NCBI GenBank assembly: GCA_021324655.1
Contig: JAJPIP010000068.1
Span: forward strand, 21,612-85,611
From: Pseudomonadota bacterium
GTDB taxonomy: Bacteria; Chloroflexota; UBA5177
Length of the DNA: 64,000 bases
Direction: 5' to 3'
The translations under genes and the position numbers were made by a program. Below the pieces are notes generated by a model. It was not told the DNA's origin, did not search any database, and saw nothing but the letters and a program-made list of their open reading frames with translations. Each line of letters begins with the position of its first letter. The stretch's first letter is position 1. Below, piece after piece: positions 40,550-50,384 of this stretch.

Positions 40550-41158
40550 ATGCCTACCAACGCGGAACGCAAGCACTTTCGGCACCAGCGCATCCTCGAT
40601 GCGGCGCTCGACGTCTTCGCACGAGACGGGTACCATGCCGCCGCCGTGGAGGAGATCGCCTCGCTCGCCGAGACCTCCAAAGGCGGCCTGTATTTTCACT
40701 TTCCCGGCAAGCAGTCCCTCTTCCTGGCGCTGCTTGATCGCAGCACGTTCCTGCTGCTGGAGCGGATCGAGGCACGCATGGCGGGTGTCGACGATCCGAT
40801 CGCCCGGGTTGATGCTGCTCTGCGCGGCGTCCTCCATATCTTCGCCACCCAGCGGCCGCTGGCGCGTCTCCTTCTCCTGGAGACGATGGGCGCCGGGCCG
40901 GAGTTTCAGGCCAAGTTGGTGGAGATTCATCGCCGATTCGCCGCGTTTATCGCCCGCAACCTGGATGCCGCGGCCGCTGCCGGCATCATCCCGCCGCTTG
41001 ATGCTCAGACGGTTGGTCTGGCCTGGTTCGGCGCGCTCAATCAGGTCGTCACCACCTGGCTGCTCGATCCGAATCCCGGCGATCTGGAGGCGGCCTATCC
41101 CGCGTTGCGCACCCTCTTCTTGCGCGGCGTGGGTGTACCGGAGGAGAGGATCCGGTGA
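40550..41158 (+). CDS. TetR-family transcriptional regulator
   Basis: A 202-residue regulator. The N-terminal helix-turn-helix is ILDAALDVFARDGYHAAAVE followed by EIASLAETSKGGLYFHFPGK, the classic TetR pattern. The C-terminal ligand-binding region resembles FadR-like or TetR_C_33 proteins (LLLLETMGAGPEFQAKLVEI). ATG 40550 is preferred: an upstream in-frame ATG at 40517 would put the palindrome inside the coding region. Its end overlaps the start of menF by 4 bp, so this regulator is translated with the menaquinone genes. Confidence 0.9.
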   Translation: MPTNAERKHFRHQRILDAALDVFARDGYHAAAVEEIASLAETSKGGLYFHFPGKQSLFLALLDRSTFLLLERIEARMAGVDDPIARVDAALRGVLHIFATQRPLARLLLLETMGAGPEFQAKLVEIHRRFAAFIARNLDAAAAAGIIPPLDAQTVGLAWFGALNQVVTTWLLDPNPGDLEAAYPALRTLFLRGVGVPEERIR

Positions 41159-42450
41159 TCGAGACGGAACAGAGCCTGGGCCGGCTGCTTGAGGAGGCGG
41201 CGGAGCTTGCCGAGCGAGAGGGCACCTGGGCTCTGGTGGGATTCAGCGAGGATGTCGGGGACGTAGACCCGCTCGCCGCCTTTGCGGCGGCCGGGATGCT
41301 CCGCACTTTCTGGCGTCCTCCCGACACCCCGGCCATGGTGACCTCCGGCACATGGATGTATGGCTGGTCCGATACCCTTCCGTCCACCCTCCGCGACCAC
41401 CCTCAGGTCGGCAGCCCGCCGGTTCTGACGGCGGCTATTCCGTTCGATCTGCGACGGGTGGGTGGTCCGTGGCACGGTTTCCAGTTCGGGCTCAGGTTGC
41501 CCCGCCACGTCCTCCACGGGCGGATGCTGACGTCCTACGCCATCGTCTCCAGCCGGCGCGATCTGGACGCTCTGGCGGATGGGATCATGCGGTACCGTCG
41601 CCACCTGTTGAGCGGCTGGGCAGCGCACAACCGCAACCGCGGCCCGACCGGCTCCCCGCGCTGGCAGACCTTTGAGCCGGCCGTGCGCGCATGTCTCGCG
41701 GCGATGCCGGAACGTGGTCTGCGGAAGGTCGTGCCGGCGCGGGCGGTGGAGATCCCGGGTCGGTGGGACGAGGAGACGGTCCTGCGCCGGCTCGATGCTG
41801 CCCAGCCACACTGCACCGTCTTCGCCGATCAGCGGGGGACGGACCACTACTTCCTGGGCGCCACGCCCGAGTGGCTGGCACGCGTCCACCAGGGTCATGC
41901 CCACGTCTCCTGCCTGGCCGGAACGGCGCCACGCGGTGTCACACCCGAGGAGGACCATGCTTTGGGGGCCGCCCTGCTCGCCGATCCCAAGAACCGTGTT
42001 GAGCATGCCCTCGTGTTGGAGATGATTCGCGAGGCTCTGCACGACCTGCCGGTGCTGGAGGCGGAGTCTCCCCAGCTGATGCGCCTTCCGCACCTGCAGC
42101 ATCTCTCCACGCCGCTGCAGGTCCGAGATGCCAACATCCTGGACCTCGCGCTCCGGCTCCATCCCACGCCCGCCGTGGCTGGACTTCCCGTGCGGGACGC
42201 CATGGATCTCCTGCGCGAGGTCGAGAGTTTCGATCGCGGCGGCTACGCCGGTCTCGTCGGCTGGGTTGACCTCGCGGGAAACGGAGAGCTGGCGGTCGCG
42301 CTCCGCTCGGCTCTCCTGCATGATGGCTGCGCCACCCTCTATGCGGGCTGCGGCGTCGTGCCGGGCTCACTTCCGGCCGACGAGGCGCGGGAATCGCGCC
42401 TCAAGTTGCGTCCCGTGCTTGACGCCCTGGGCGTGGAGGGACGGGAATGA
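41155..42450 (+). CDS. menF: Isochorismate synthase
   Basis: A 431-residue chorismate-utilising enzyme that converts chorismate to isochorismate, the first committed step to menaquinone. Signature motifs are FLGATPEWLARV, SCLAGTAPRGVTPEED (the substrate-binding region), ALVLEMIREAL (with the metal-binding Glu) and HLQHLSTPLQ. The C-terminal RGGYAGLVGWVD and GCGVVPGSLPADE... segment complete the fold. It starts at GTG 41155 inside the end of the TetR gene (GTGA overlap). The gap to menD is 205 bp and contains repeats. Confidence 0.93.
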   Translation: MIETEQSLGRLLEEAAELAEREGTWALVGFSEDVGDVDPLAAFAAAGMLRTFWRPPDTPAMVTSGTWMYGWSDTLPSTLRDHPQVGSPPVLTAAIPFDLRRVGGPWHGFQFGLRLPRHVLHGRMLTSYAIVSSRRDLDALADGIMRYRRHLLSGWAAHNRNRGPTGSPRWQTFEPAVRACLAAMPERGLRKVVPARAVEIPGRWDEETVLRRLDAAQPHCTVFADQRGTDHYFLGATPEWLARVHQGHAHVSCLAGTAPRGVTPEEDHALGAALLADPKNRVEHALVLEMIREALHDLPVLEAESPQLMRLPHLQHLSTPLQVRDANILDLALRLHPTPAVAGLPVRDAMDLLREVESFDRGGYAGLVGWVDLAGNGELAVALRSALLHDGCATLYAGCGVVPGSLPADEARESRLKLRPVLDALGVEGRE

Positions 42451-42511
42451 TCGTCCCCGTCGCAGAGGCGTTGACGCCGCAGTGGGCGTCCCCGCTGCGT
42501 CCGGCCCCGAG

Positions 42512-42554
42512 GGGTAGGGCGGCGGGACACTGCTATCGCGGTCCCGCCCTACCC
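42512..42554. repeat. Inverted repeat between menF and menD
   Basis: GGGTAGGGCGGCGGGAC (42512-42528) pairs with GTCCCGCCCTACCC (42541-42554), apart from a three-base bulge, around a 12-nt loop. It could act as an attenuator or be a mobile repeat unit; no T-run follows. Confidence 0.6.
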
Positions 42555-42568
42555 GTCGGTACCCTGAT

Positions 42569-42612
42569 GGCCATGGGACGGCGGCCTGAAGGCCATGGGA
42601 CGGCGGCCTGAA
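42569..42612. repeat. Two perfect 22-bp direct repeats
   Basis: The unit GGCCATGGGACGGCGGCC plus TGAA occurs at 42569-42590 and again at 42591-42612, and a GGCCT remainder follows. It lies just before menD. Confidence 0.8.
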
Positions 42613-42655
42613 GGCCTCGACTACGGGAGGGGGTGGAGCACTGGCCGGGGCGATC

Positions 42656-44332
42656 ATGGGGAGTGAGGCACTCAGCACCGATCTCGGCGCTTTTGTGAGC
42701 GAGCTGGCCCGGGCCGGACTGCGCCACGTGTGCGTCTGCCCCGGCTCGCGCTCGACGCCGCTCGCCGTCCTCTTCGACCGGCACCCGGCGATCCACGTCT
42801 GGATGCATCTCGACGAGCGCTCCGCCGGTTTCTTCGCCCTGGGGATGGCGAAGGTGCGGCGTGAACCGGTCGCCGTCCTGACCACCTCCGGCACCGCCGC
42901 CGCCAACCTGCATCCCGCCGTGGCCGAGGCCTCCTACGGGCGGGTGCCGCTGCTGGTGCTGACCGCCGACCGGCCGCACGAGCTGCGTGAGGTGGGCGCG
43001 GCCCAGACGATGAATCAGGTGGGATTGTTCGGTGATATGATCCGGCTCTTCCACGATCTGCCGATCCCGGACGGCCATGCGGCCCATCACTTCCGCTCGG
43101 TGGCGGATCGTGCTCTGGCCGCGGCCGGCGACGCGCCGGCCGGCCCGGTGCATCTCAACTTCCCCTTCCGGGAGCCACTCATCCCGGCAGACGCCGATCT
43201 CTCGCTGGGTCCCGCGCAAACGCACTTTCATGCCGGCCGCAAGACTCTCGCGGCGGACGACGTCACGGCGCTGGCACGGCAGCTCGAGGGGCAGCGAGGC
43301 ATCATGGTGGCCGGTCCCCGTGATGATCCCCGCCTGCCGCCGCCGGCACATCGGCTGGCCGCCGCCTTCGGCTTCCCGCTCCTGGCCGATCCACTCTCCG
43401 GGGCGCGCGACGGCGCTGCGATCTCCACCTATGATGCCTTCCTGCGCGTCTGGCAGCCGGATGAGCCCCCGTCCGTCGTTTTGCGTACCGGCGGCCTGCC
43501 GACCTCCAAGCCGCTCGCCCAGTACCTGCAGTCGCTCGACGCGCGTCACATCGCCGTCGATGAGGCGGGCTGGCCCGACCCTCTGGGGATCGTGACCGAC
43601 ATCATCCACGCCGATCCCGCGTCCCTCTTCGATGCCCTGGCGGCGTGCGTGCCGGCACCGACGCAGGGATGGCATGACCAATGGGCGGTCACGGATCGGG
43701 CGACGCGCGATGCGCTGCACGTGGCCATGGATGACATGGATGAACCGTTCGAGGGACGCGTCTTTGCTGAGCTGGCCGAACTCGTGCCGTCCGGCTCGAT
43801 CCTCTGGGCCGGGAGCAGCATGCCGGTCCGCGACCTGGATAGCTTCTTCCCCGGCCGCTCCGATGTTCGCTGCCTCGCCAATCGCGGGGTCAACGGCATC
43901 GACGGGGTCGTCTCCAGCGCCCTGGGCGCTGCGGCCACCGCGCCCCTGGTGCTGGTGCTGGGCGACCTCTCCTTCTACCACGACATGAACGGCCTGCTCG
44001 CCGCCTCTCGGCACGGGATCGATGCCACCATCGTCGTCATCAATAACGACGGGGGCGGCATCTTCTCCTTCCTGCCGCAGGCCGATCTCCCGGACTTCGA
44101 GCCGCTCTTCGGGACGCCGCACGGTCTCGACTTCCGGCACGCCGCCGAGCTCTATAACGCGACTTTCGAGCGCATCGACGGCTGGGAGTCGTTCCGGTCG
44201 GCCGTCGCCCAGGGCGTGGCTTCCCCCGGCCTCTCCATCGTCGAGGTTCCGACCGATCGGCAGCGCAACGTCGCACTGCACCGCCGCGTGTGGGATGTCG
44301 TCGCGTCCACCCTGGAAGGGGTAACGGTGTGA
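42656..44332 (+). CDS. menD: 2-succinyl-5-enolpyruvyl-6-hydroxy-3-cyclohexene-1-carboxylate synthase (SEPHCHC synthase)
   Basis: A 558-residue thiamine-diphosphate enzyme joining isochorismate and 2-oxoglutarate. The N-terminal domain has VCPGSRSTPLAVLF and the catalytic Glu in HLDERSAGFFALG, followed by LTTSGTAAANLHPAVAEA and TADRPHELREVGAAQTMNQ, all MenD-specific. The C-terminal cofactor-binding motif is GDLSFYHDMNGLLAA with INNDGGGIFSFLPQ. Normal length. GGGG precedes the ATG. The stop overlaps the menH start by 4 bp. Confidence 0.95.
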   Translation: MGSEALSTDLGAFVSELARAGLRHVCVCPGSRSTPLAVLFDRHPAIHVWMHLDERSAGFFALGMAKVRREPVAVLTTSGTAAANLHPAVAEASYGRVPLLVLTADRPHELREVGAAQTMNQVGLFGDMIRLFHDLPIPDGHAAHHFRSVADRALAAAGDAPAGPVHLNFPFREPLIPADADLSLGPAQTHFHAGRKTLAADDVTALARQLEGQRGIMVAGPRDDPRLPPPAHRLAAAFGFPLLADPLSGARDGAAISTYDAFLRVWQPDEPPSVVLRTGGLPTSKPLAQYLQSLDARHIAVDEAGWPDPLGIVTDIIHADPASLFDALAACVPAPTQGWHDQWAVTDRATRDALHVAMDDMDEPFEGRVFAELAELVPSGSILWAGSSMPVRDLDSFFPGRSDVRCLANRGVNGIDGVVSSALGAAATAPLVLVLGDLSFYHDMNGLLAASRHGIDATIVVINNDGGGIFSFLPQADLPDFEPLFGTPHGLDFRHAAELYNATFERIDGWESFRSAVAQGVASPGLSIVEVPTDRQRNVALHRRVWDVVASTLEGVTV

Positions 44333-45174
44333 TCCTCAACGGCCTTCGCTACCACGTCGAGGTCCACGGCACGGGTGAGCCTCTCCTCCTGCTCCATGGG
44401 TTCACCGGCAGCGCACGCAGCTGGGATGGAATCGCCGACGCACTGGGTCGTCGCACGATTGCGGTGGATCTGCCCGGCCACGGGAGAACGGAGATCGCGA
44501 GCGACGTGTCCCGCTACCGGATGGAGCAGGTGGTCGCCGACCTCGCCGCCCTGCTGGATGCTCTGAATATCGCGCGTACCGCTGTGCTGGGCTACTCGAT
44601 GGGCGGCCGGGTGGCCCTCCACCTGGCGCTGGCCGCGCCGGAGCGGATGGGGCGGCTGATCCTGGAAAGTAGCTCACCCGGCATCGCGGGCGAGACAGAG
44701 CGCGCCGCGCGGCGCGCGGCGGATGAGGCGCTGGCTCGCCGGCTGGACGAGGAGGGGCTGGAGCGGTTCATCGACCGCTGGAATGATCTCCCACTCTTTG
44801 GCCGCGGGCGGTTGGATGTGTCCAGGCGTGACGAACTGCGCCGGCAACAACTGGCCGGAAGCGCCGAGGGACTGGCGGCGAGTCTGCGCGGCATGGGAGC
44901 CGGCGTGCCGGGAGCGCTCTGGGACAAACTGTCCGGACTTGGTGAGACGCTCATCGTGGCCGGTGAGCTCGACGACAAATATGTGGAGATCGGCCGGAGA
45001 ATGCAGTCGCTGATGCCGAAGGCCCAGTTGGTGGTCGTGCCGGGAGCCGGCCACACGGTGCATCTGGAGCAGCCCGGGATTTTTTGTGAGGTCGTGAGGG
45101 AGTATTTGAATGATCGGGGGGTGAGGGCCACCCAGGCATCGCGGCGACCCGCGGTCGTAGGTTCTGAATCATGA
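44329..45174 (+). CDS. menH: 2-succinyl-6-hydroxy-2,4-cyclohexadiene-1-carboxylate (SHCHC) synthase
   Basis: A 281-residue alpha/beta hydrolase-fold lyase that removes pyruvate from SEPHCHC. It has the oxyanion loop [13 protein letters not shown], nucleophile [13 protein letters not shown], the acid in [13 protein letters not shown] and the His in [13 protein letters not shown]. The Arg-rich middle ([20 protein letters not shown]) resembles MenH. GTG 44329 overlaps the menD stop (GTGA). Placement between menD and menB supports the assignment. It is followed by menB after 8 bp. Confidence 0.92.
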   Translation: MILNGLRYHVEVHGTGEPLLLLHGFTGSARSWDGIADALGRRTIAVDLPGHGRTEIASDVSRYRMEQVVADLAALLDALNIARTAVLGYSMGGRVALHLALAAPERMGRLILESSSPGIAGETERAARRAADEALARRLDEEGLERFIDRWNDLPLFGRGRLDVSRRDELRRQQLAGSAEGLAASLRGMGAGVPGALWDKLSGLGETLIVAGELDDKYVEIGRRMQSLMPKAQLVVVPGAGHTVHLEQPGIFCEVVREYLNDRGVRATQASRRPAVVGSES

Positions 45175-45182
45175 GGAGATCG

Positions 45183-46025
45183 ATGGACACACTGGAGACC
45201 ATTCGCACCGCTGCCGACTGGCAGCCCGTCAAGACCTATCAGGACATCCTGTACGAACACGCCGAGGGCATCGCCAAGATCACCATCAATCGGCCCGACG
45301 TGCACAACGCTTTCCGTCCCGAGACGGTGACCGAGATGATGGATGCCTTCAACCATGCCCATGAGGACGACGATATCGGCGTGGTCATCCTGACCGGTGC
45401 CGGGACGCGTGCCTTCTGCTCCGGTGGCGACCAGCGGGTACGCGGCCACGGCGGCTATGTGGGGGCCGATGAGGTGCCGCGCCTCAATGTCCTTGAGCTG
45501 CAGAAGAAGATCCGTTACATGCCCAAACCGGTGATCGCCATGGTTGCCGGTTATGCCATCGGCGGGGGACATGTGTTGCACGTCATGTGCGATCTCACCA
45601 TCGCCGCCGACAACGCCGTCTTCGGCCAGGCCGGGCCGCGTGTCGGCAGCTTCGACGCCGGCTACGGCGCGTCCTATCTGGCGCGCATCGTGGGTCACAA
45701 GAAGGCGCGCGAGATCTGGTACCTCTGCCGTCAGTACGATGCGCAGCAGGCGCTCGACATGGGGCTTGTCAATACCGTCGTGCCGCTGGAGGAGCTGGAA
45801 GCGGAGACCGTGCAGTGGGCCCGCGAGATCCTGGAAAAGAGTCCGATGGCGCTTCGTTTCCTGAAGGCCGCCTTCAACGCCGACACGGACGGGCTGGCCG
45901 GTCTGCAACAGCTGGCGGGCGATGCGACTCTCCTGTACTACCTCACCGATGAGGCCAAAGAGGGCCGGAACGCTTTCGTGGAGAAGCGCAAACCGGACTT
46001 CAGCAAGTTCCCCAAGTTTCCGTGA
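45183..46025 (+). CDS. menB: 1,4-dihydroxy-2-naphthoyl-CoA synthase
   Basis: A 280-residue crotonase-fold enzyme that cyclises o-succinylbenzoyl-CoA. Motifs are [14 protein letters not shown], the oxyanion-hole segment [35 protein letters not shown] and the Tyr/Asp site [18 protein letters not shown]. The last residues ([14 protein letters not shown]) match MenB tails. AGGAG four to five nucleotides before ATG 45183 decides this start over ATG 45171. It overlaps menA by 4 bp. Confidence 0.96.
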   Translation: MDTLETIRTAADWQPVKTYQDILYEHAEGIAKITINRPDVHNAFRPETVTEMMDAFNHAHEDDDIGVVILTGAGTRAFCSGGDQRVRGHGGYVGADEVPRLNVLELQKKIRYMPKPVIAMVAGYAIGGGHVLHVMCDLTIAADNAVFGQAGPRVGSFDAGYGASYLARIVGHKKAREIWYLCRQYDAQQALDMGLVNTVVPLEELEAETVQWAREILEKSPMALRFLKAAFNADTDGLAGLQQLAGDATLLYYLTDEAKEGRNAFVEKRKPDFSKFPKFP

Positions 46026-46936
46026 GCGAGACGGAGACCCTACCTCCTCCGGCGCCCGCCATGTCGAAGGCCCGGGCCTGGTGGACGGGTTTGCGCGTCG
46101 CCTCGCTATCCGCCTCGGTTGTCCCGGTGCTGGTCGGGACGGCCGCGGCGCGCCCCGGCCATCTCAACCACCCCCTGGCGTTCGTCGCCGCGCTGTTGGC
46201 TTCGATGCTGATTCAGACCGGGACGAACTTCAGCAACGACGTCTTCGATTACCGCTCGGGGGCCGATTCGGCGTCGCGCCTCGGTCCGGCCCGTCTCATC
46301 CTGAGCGGCGCGATTACGCCCCGCGAGGCGTTGCTGGCAGCGGGCGCCGCCTTCGGTGCCGCCGCCCTGCTCGGGCTCTACCTCATCACCGTCGGCGGCT
46401 GGCCGATTCTCATCATCGGTGTGGCCTCGATCGTCGCCGGTGTCGTCTATACCGGTGGTCCCTGGCCGGTGGGGTATCACGGCCTGGGCGATCTGTTTAC
46501 CTTCGTCTTCTTTGGGCTGGCCGGTGTCATCGGCAGCGCCTACCTGCAGATCCTCACGGTGACCCCGGTGGTGGTGCTGGCGGCGCTCCCCGTCGGATTC
46601 CTCATCACGGCGATTCTCGTCGTCAACAACCTGCGTGATATCGCGACCGACCGTGCTGTCGGCAAGATGACGCTCGCCGTCCGCCTTGGTCCGGGAGCAA
46701 CACGCGGGGAATACGGCGCGTTGGTTGGCCTCTCCTACCTGGTTCCGTTGGCTCTGGTCGTCGCCGGGCGCTCACCCGCCGTCTTCCTCCCTCTACTCAC
46801 TCTTCCCCTCGCCGTCCGTGCCGTCGACCGCATTCGGCGTCTCCAGGGCCCGGCCCTCAATGCTCTCCTCCGGGGCACGGGACAGCTCAATCTGGTGTTT
46901 GGCGTCTTGCTGGCCGCTGGTTTATGGCTGAGTTGA
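46022..46936 (+). CDS. menA: 1,4-dihydroxy-2-naphthoate polyprenyltransferase
   Basis: A 304-residue UbiA-family membrane enzyme that attaches the prenyl chain to dihydroxynaphthoate. It has eight to nine hydrophobic helices. The first Asp-rich motif is [16 protein letters not shown] and the second is [23 protein letters not shown] 46022 lies within the menB stop (GTGA). The product, demethylmenaquinone, would be the quinone for NDH-2 and the cytochrome b in this window. Confidence 0.95.
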   Translation: MSETETLPPPAPAMSKARAWWTGLRVASLSASVVPVLVGTAAARPGHLNHPLAFVAALLASMLIQTGTNFSNDVFDYRSGADSASRLGPARLILSGAITPREALLAAGAAFGAAALLGLYLITVGGWPILIIGVASIVAGVVYTGGPWPVGYHGLGDLFTFVFFGLAGVIGSAYLQILTVTPVVVLAALPVGFLITAILVVNNLRDIATDRAVGKMTLAVRLGPGATRGEYGALVGLSYLVPLALVVAGRSPAVFLPLLTLPLAVRAVDRIRRLQGPALNALLRGTGQLNLVFGVLLAAGLWLS

Positions 46937-47258
46937 CGACCGGACGCGGCTGTTGTCGCACCCCTTGTCGGTGCCCGGGCCGCCCAGCCACGACGTCGGG
47001 GAACCCCAAGCCATCGGCATGGAGCGTGACGCCGTGGCGACCGGAGGTACGCGGGGACAGAGGGCGCCGCGCTACTTCAGCGTTCCGGCGCTCCCGGACC
47101 ACCAGGGAATGGAGCGGAAGCCCTCGGTCCGTGCGGCGTGCCTCAGCCACAGAACCACCCGGCCACAGACCTGACTCCTTGTCAGATCAGGCATTCGTGG
47201 TATCGGAGGGCCGGTACCTACAAGGGGTGCGATCACGTGACGTAGCGGGTAGTGGACT
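46937..47258. other. Intergenic region between menA and menE
   Basis: I see no gene in these 322 bp on either strand and no clear terminator. It may hold a separate menE promoter. Base composition is similar to flanking genes. Confidence 0.5.
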
Positions 47259-48710
47259 GTGGGTATAGTCGTCCCGGACTGGCTCGGCCGGCAGGCGTCC
47301 CTCACGCCGGATCGGGTCGCGATTGACGCGCCGGAGGGAACGGTCACCTTTCGTGCGTTCGAGGCGTTGGTGGCGCGAGCGGCGGGACGGCTGCGGGGAG
47401 TCGATGTGCGTGATGGCGAGCGAGTCGCGGTGCTCGCCCGCAACAGTCTTCCCTACGCCGCGCTGATCCACGCGGTTCCTCGCGCCGGAGGCATCCTGGT
47501 GCCGCTCAATACGCGCCTCTCCCGGGATGAACTGCGGGCACAAATCGCCGACGCCGGAGTACGTCTCCTGGTCGCAGATGCGGCCCATCGGGGCGTCGCG
47601 GGAATGCTGGGAGTTCCGGTGCTGGGAACCGATGATCTGGAGGGGACGCTGCTGCCGGCGCCCGAGAGGGTGAATCTTGATCGCCCCCACAGCATCATCT
47701 ACACCTCCGGCACGACCGGAGCGCCGAAGGGCGCGATTGTCACCCACGGCAATCTCTGGCATGGGGCCCTGGCCTCAGCGGTCAACATGGGACACGAACC
47801 GGGCGACCGCTGGCTGTGCGTGTTGCCGCTCTTTCACGTCGGTGGCCTCTCCATCGTGACGCGCGGCGCCATCCTGGGTATTGCGGCGGTGATTCACGAG
47901 CGCTTCGATGTGGGGAGGGTGAACGCGGCGATTGAGCGCGGCGACGTGACGATCGTCTCGGCGGTGAGCGTCATGCTGGCGCAGTTGAGCGAGGGGCGCG
48001 ACCGTCCTTTCCCCTCCTCTCTACGGGCCGTTCTCCTCGGCGGCGGTCCTGCCTCGCGTGATCTGCTGGAACGTGCCGCCTCCCTCCACATCCCGGTCCT
48101 CCAGACCTACGGCCTCACCGAGACCGCCTCGCAGGCAGCGACGCTGGCGCCGGGTGATGCGCTCCGCAAGCTGGGCTCCGCCGGGAAGCCGCTTTCGGTG
48201 ACGGAGATCAGGATCGACGCGGACGAGCCGGGTGTTTCCGGGGAGATCCTGGTGCGCGGGCTGACGGTGACGCCGGGGTACTATGGCCGGCCCGAGGCGA
48301 CGGCCGAGGCGCTGCGTGACGGGTGGCTGCACACCGGCGACCTGGGCTATCTGGATGAGGAAGGGTATCTCTACGTCCTCGACCGGCGCGACGATCTGAT
48401 CGTCTCGGGCGGCGAGAACATCTATCCGGCAGAGGTCGAGCGGGTGTTGAGCAGCCATCCCGCGGTCGCGGACGTCTGTGTGGTGGGCATACCGGACACG
48501 CGGTGGGGACAGCGCCCCGTCGCCGCCGTCGTCTTGCGCGGGAGCGCGACGTCCGCGGACCTGCTGACCTTCTGCCGGGAGCGCCTGGCAGGCTATAAGG
48601 TGCCGGACCGCTTCGTCATCCGGGATGAGTTGCCGCGCAACGCGGGCGGGAAAGTGCTGCGGCGGGTGGTGCGAGAGACGCTTGACGAGCCACCGTCCGC
48701 AGGTCTTTGA
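47259..48710 (+). CDS. menE: o-Succinylbenzoate-CoA ligase
   Basis: A 483-residue AMP-forming ligase. The phosphate-binding loop is IIYTSGTTGAPKGAIVTHGN, later motifs are GLTETASQAATLAPGD (MenE-type T-E-T-A), WLHTGDLGYLDEEGYLYVLDRRDDLIVSGGENI here cut to TGDLGYLDEEGYLYVLDRR, and the catalytic Lys in LPRNAGGKVLRR. It starts at GTG 47259 with a weak ribosome binding site. Position after menA and the T-E-T-A motif support MenE rather than a generic acyl-CoA ligase. It converges on mutL with a 6-bp gap. Confidence 0.9.
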   Translation: MGIVVPDWLGRQASLTPDRVAIDAPEGTVTFRAFEALVARAAGRLRGVDVRDGERVAVLARNSLPYAALIHAVPRAGGILVPLNTRLSRDELRAQIADAGVRLLVADAAHRGVAGMLGVPVLGTDDLEGTLLPAPERVNLDRPHSIIYTSGTTGAPKGAIVTHGNLWHGALASAVNMGHEPGDRWLCVLPLFHVGGLSIVTRGAILGIAAVIHERFDVGRVNAAIERGDVTIVSAVSVMLAQLSEGRDRPFPSSLRAVLLGGGPASRDLLERAASLHIPVLQTYGLTETASQAATLAPGDALRKLGSAGKPLSVTEIRIDADEPGVSGEILVRGLTVTPGYYGRPEATAEALRDGWLHTGDLGYLDEEGYLYVLDRRDDLIVSGGENIYPAEVERVLSSHPAVADVCVVGIPDTRWGQRPVAAVVLRGSATSADLLTFCRERLAGYKVPDRFVIRDELPRNAGGKVLRRVVRETLDEPPSAGL

Positions 48711-48716
48711 CCGATA

Positions 48717-50384
48717 TCACGACCAATCAAACTGGCGCTCGAGGAAGCCTTTACTCACCTGGAGGATGATGGGGGAGCCGTGAGGGCAGGCCGCCGGCGC
48801 GTCGGTGTCGGCCAGCAGGCCGATCAGCTCACGCATCTGAGGAATCGTCAGCGGGCGACCGCGTTTGGTGGCGGCGCGGCAGGCCACGTTGGTCAGCAGG
48901 CGATGTTGCCAGTCGTCCTCGCCGCCGGCCGTTTCGATGAAATCCTCCACGAGGTCAGGGAGTCGATCCAGGTCGGGAATGACGGGAACGCCGCGCACCA
49001 GGACGGATCGGCCGCCGAACCACTCGCAGGTAAAGCCGAGGGCGGCCAGCTCCGGCAGACGTCCCTGCAGTCGCTCGCTCTGCACCGGGGTCAGCTCGAT
49101 GTGGATCGGCTCGAGCAGCATTTGCCCGGCGCGTCCCTCGCTGTGACGGCGTCGCAGCAGCTCGTAGATGGCGCGCTCGTGGGCGCGGTGCTGATCGACG
49201 AGATAGAGGCCGGAGGCATCCTCCAGCATGATGAGGGTGTCGGTCAGCTGCCCCACCACCCGGGCGGCCCGCAGCCGCTCTCCCGGCGTGACGTCCCACG
49301 ACGGCCCACTCTCGCGAAGGCGGGGCAACCGCACCTGCAGCGGACCGAGCGTGAAATCCTCGGCGCTCTCGAGTTGGGTGATCTGGTGTCCCAGCGTCTC
49401 CCGGACGGCATCGCGGAGCGCTCCGGCGATCACGTCCTCATCGCGGAGGCGCACTTCCTGCTTGGAGGGATGCACGTTGACGTCGACCGCCTGCCGCGGC
49501 ACCATGAGGCTCAGCACGCCCATGGGGTGCCGCCCCCGTGGCAGCAGCGGACGGTAGCCCTCTTCCGCCGCCGCCAGCAGCGACCGCCCTGCCACGCAGC
49601 GACCGTTGACGATGACGGTGAGGTGGCGGCGCGTGCTGCGCGTCAGGTGGCGTCCCGTGATGTAGCCGGACCATTCCGCCTCTCCACGCCGCTCGGCATG
49701 CAGCGGGATCAGAGCACGGCCCACGGCCTCACCGTGGACTTCGCTCAGGGCCGTCGCCAGTCCTCGCCCCGAGGTGAGCAGCGACTGATGGCCGTCGAAC
49801 GTGAGCTGGAAACGGACATCCGGGTGGGCCAGGGCGTAGCGGCGCACCAGATGCCCGATGGCGGTGGACTCGTGGCGGCTGCTGCCGACGAACGCCAGAC
49901 GGGCCGGAAGCGCCGCGAATAGGTGGCGAACCGTGACGGTTGTACCGCGTGGCCGCGCCACCCAGTGACGGTGCAGACTGCCGGCCGCGACGTCGAGCTG
50001 CACTCCCACCGCACTGTCACCAGTGGCCGTCGCCAGTGTCAGATCAGCGACGGCGGCAATAGAGGGCAGGGCTTCGCCCCGGAATCCCAGGGTCTCCACG
50101 TCGTCCAGGTCGGCCGTCTCGCGAATCTTGCTGGTGGCGTGGCGGCGTAGCGCCATCTCGACGCCGTCGGCCGGGATGCCGGCGCCGTCGTCCGCCACGC
50201 GGATCGACGCCATGCCGCCGCCCCGAATATCGATGCGGACGTTTCGCGCGCCGGCGTCCAGCGCATTGTCGAGCAGCTCACGCACGACGGACGCGGGGCG
50301 CTCGATGATCTCGCCGGCGGCAATCCGCTCGATGACCTCGGGGGGCAGGATCTGAATAGGAGCGGTCGAGACCGTCTCGATCAT
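48717..50384 (-). CDS. mutL: DNA mismatch repair protein MutL, endonuclease type
   Basis: A 555-residue GHKL ATPase. The N-terminal domain has AAGEIIERPASVVRELLDNA, DDGAGIPADGVEMA, RHATSKI and LGFRGEALPSIAAVA. The C-terminal domain carries DQHRAHERAIYE, ACRAATKRG and CPHGSPIILQ. These correspond to the endonuclease motifs DQHA-x2-E-x4-E, ACR and CPHGRP, with A changed to R in the first and R to S in the last. No MutH is expected in such organisms, so MutL would nick the new strand. The start overlaps the stop of the zinc-ribbon gene (ATGA). Confidence 0.95.
   Translation of the reverse strand: MIETVSTAPIQILPPEVIERIAAGEIIERPASVVRELLDNALDAGARNVRIDIRGGGMASIRVADDGAGIPADGVEMALRRHATSKIRETADLDDVETLGFRGEALPSIAAVADLTLATATGDSAVGVQLDVAAGSLHRHWVARPRGTTVTVRHLFAALPARLAFVGSSRHESTAIGHLVRRYALAHPDVRFQLTFDGHQSLLTSGRGLATALSEVHGEAVGRALIPLHAERRGEAEWSGYITGRHLTRSTRRHLTVIVNGRCVAGRSLLAAAEEGYRPLLPRGRHPMGVLSLMVPRQAVDVNVHPSKQEVRLRDEDVIAGALRDAVRETLGHQITQLESAEDFTLGPLQVRLPRLRESGPSWDVTPGERLRAARVVGQLTDTLIMLEDASGLYLVDQHRAHERAIYELLRRRHSEGRAGQMLLEPIHIELTPVQSERLQGRLPELAALGFTCEWFGGRSVLVRGVPVIPDLDRLPDLVEDFIETAGGEDDWQHRLLTNVACRAATKRGRPLTIPQMRELIGLLADTDAPAACPHGSPIILQVSKGFLERQFDWS

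Noticed and set aside
46937..47258. A missing men gene (menC) in the gap before menE
   Set aside because: The 322-bp gap is far too short for a 300+ residue enzyme and has no frame with enolase-superfamily motifs.
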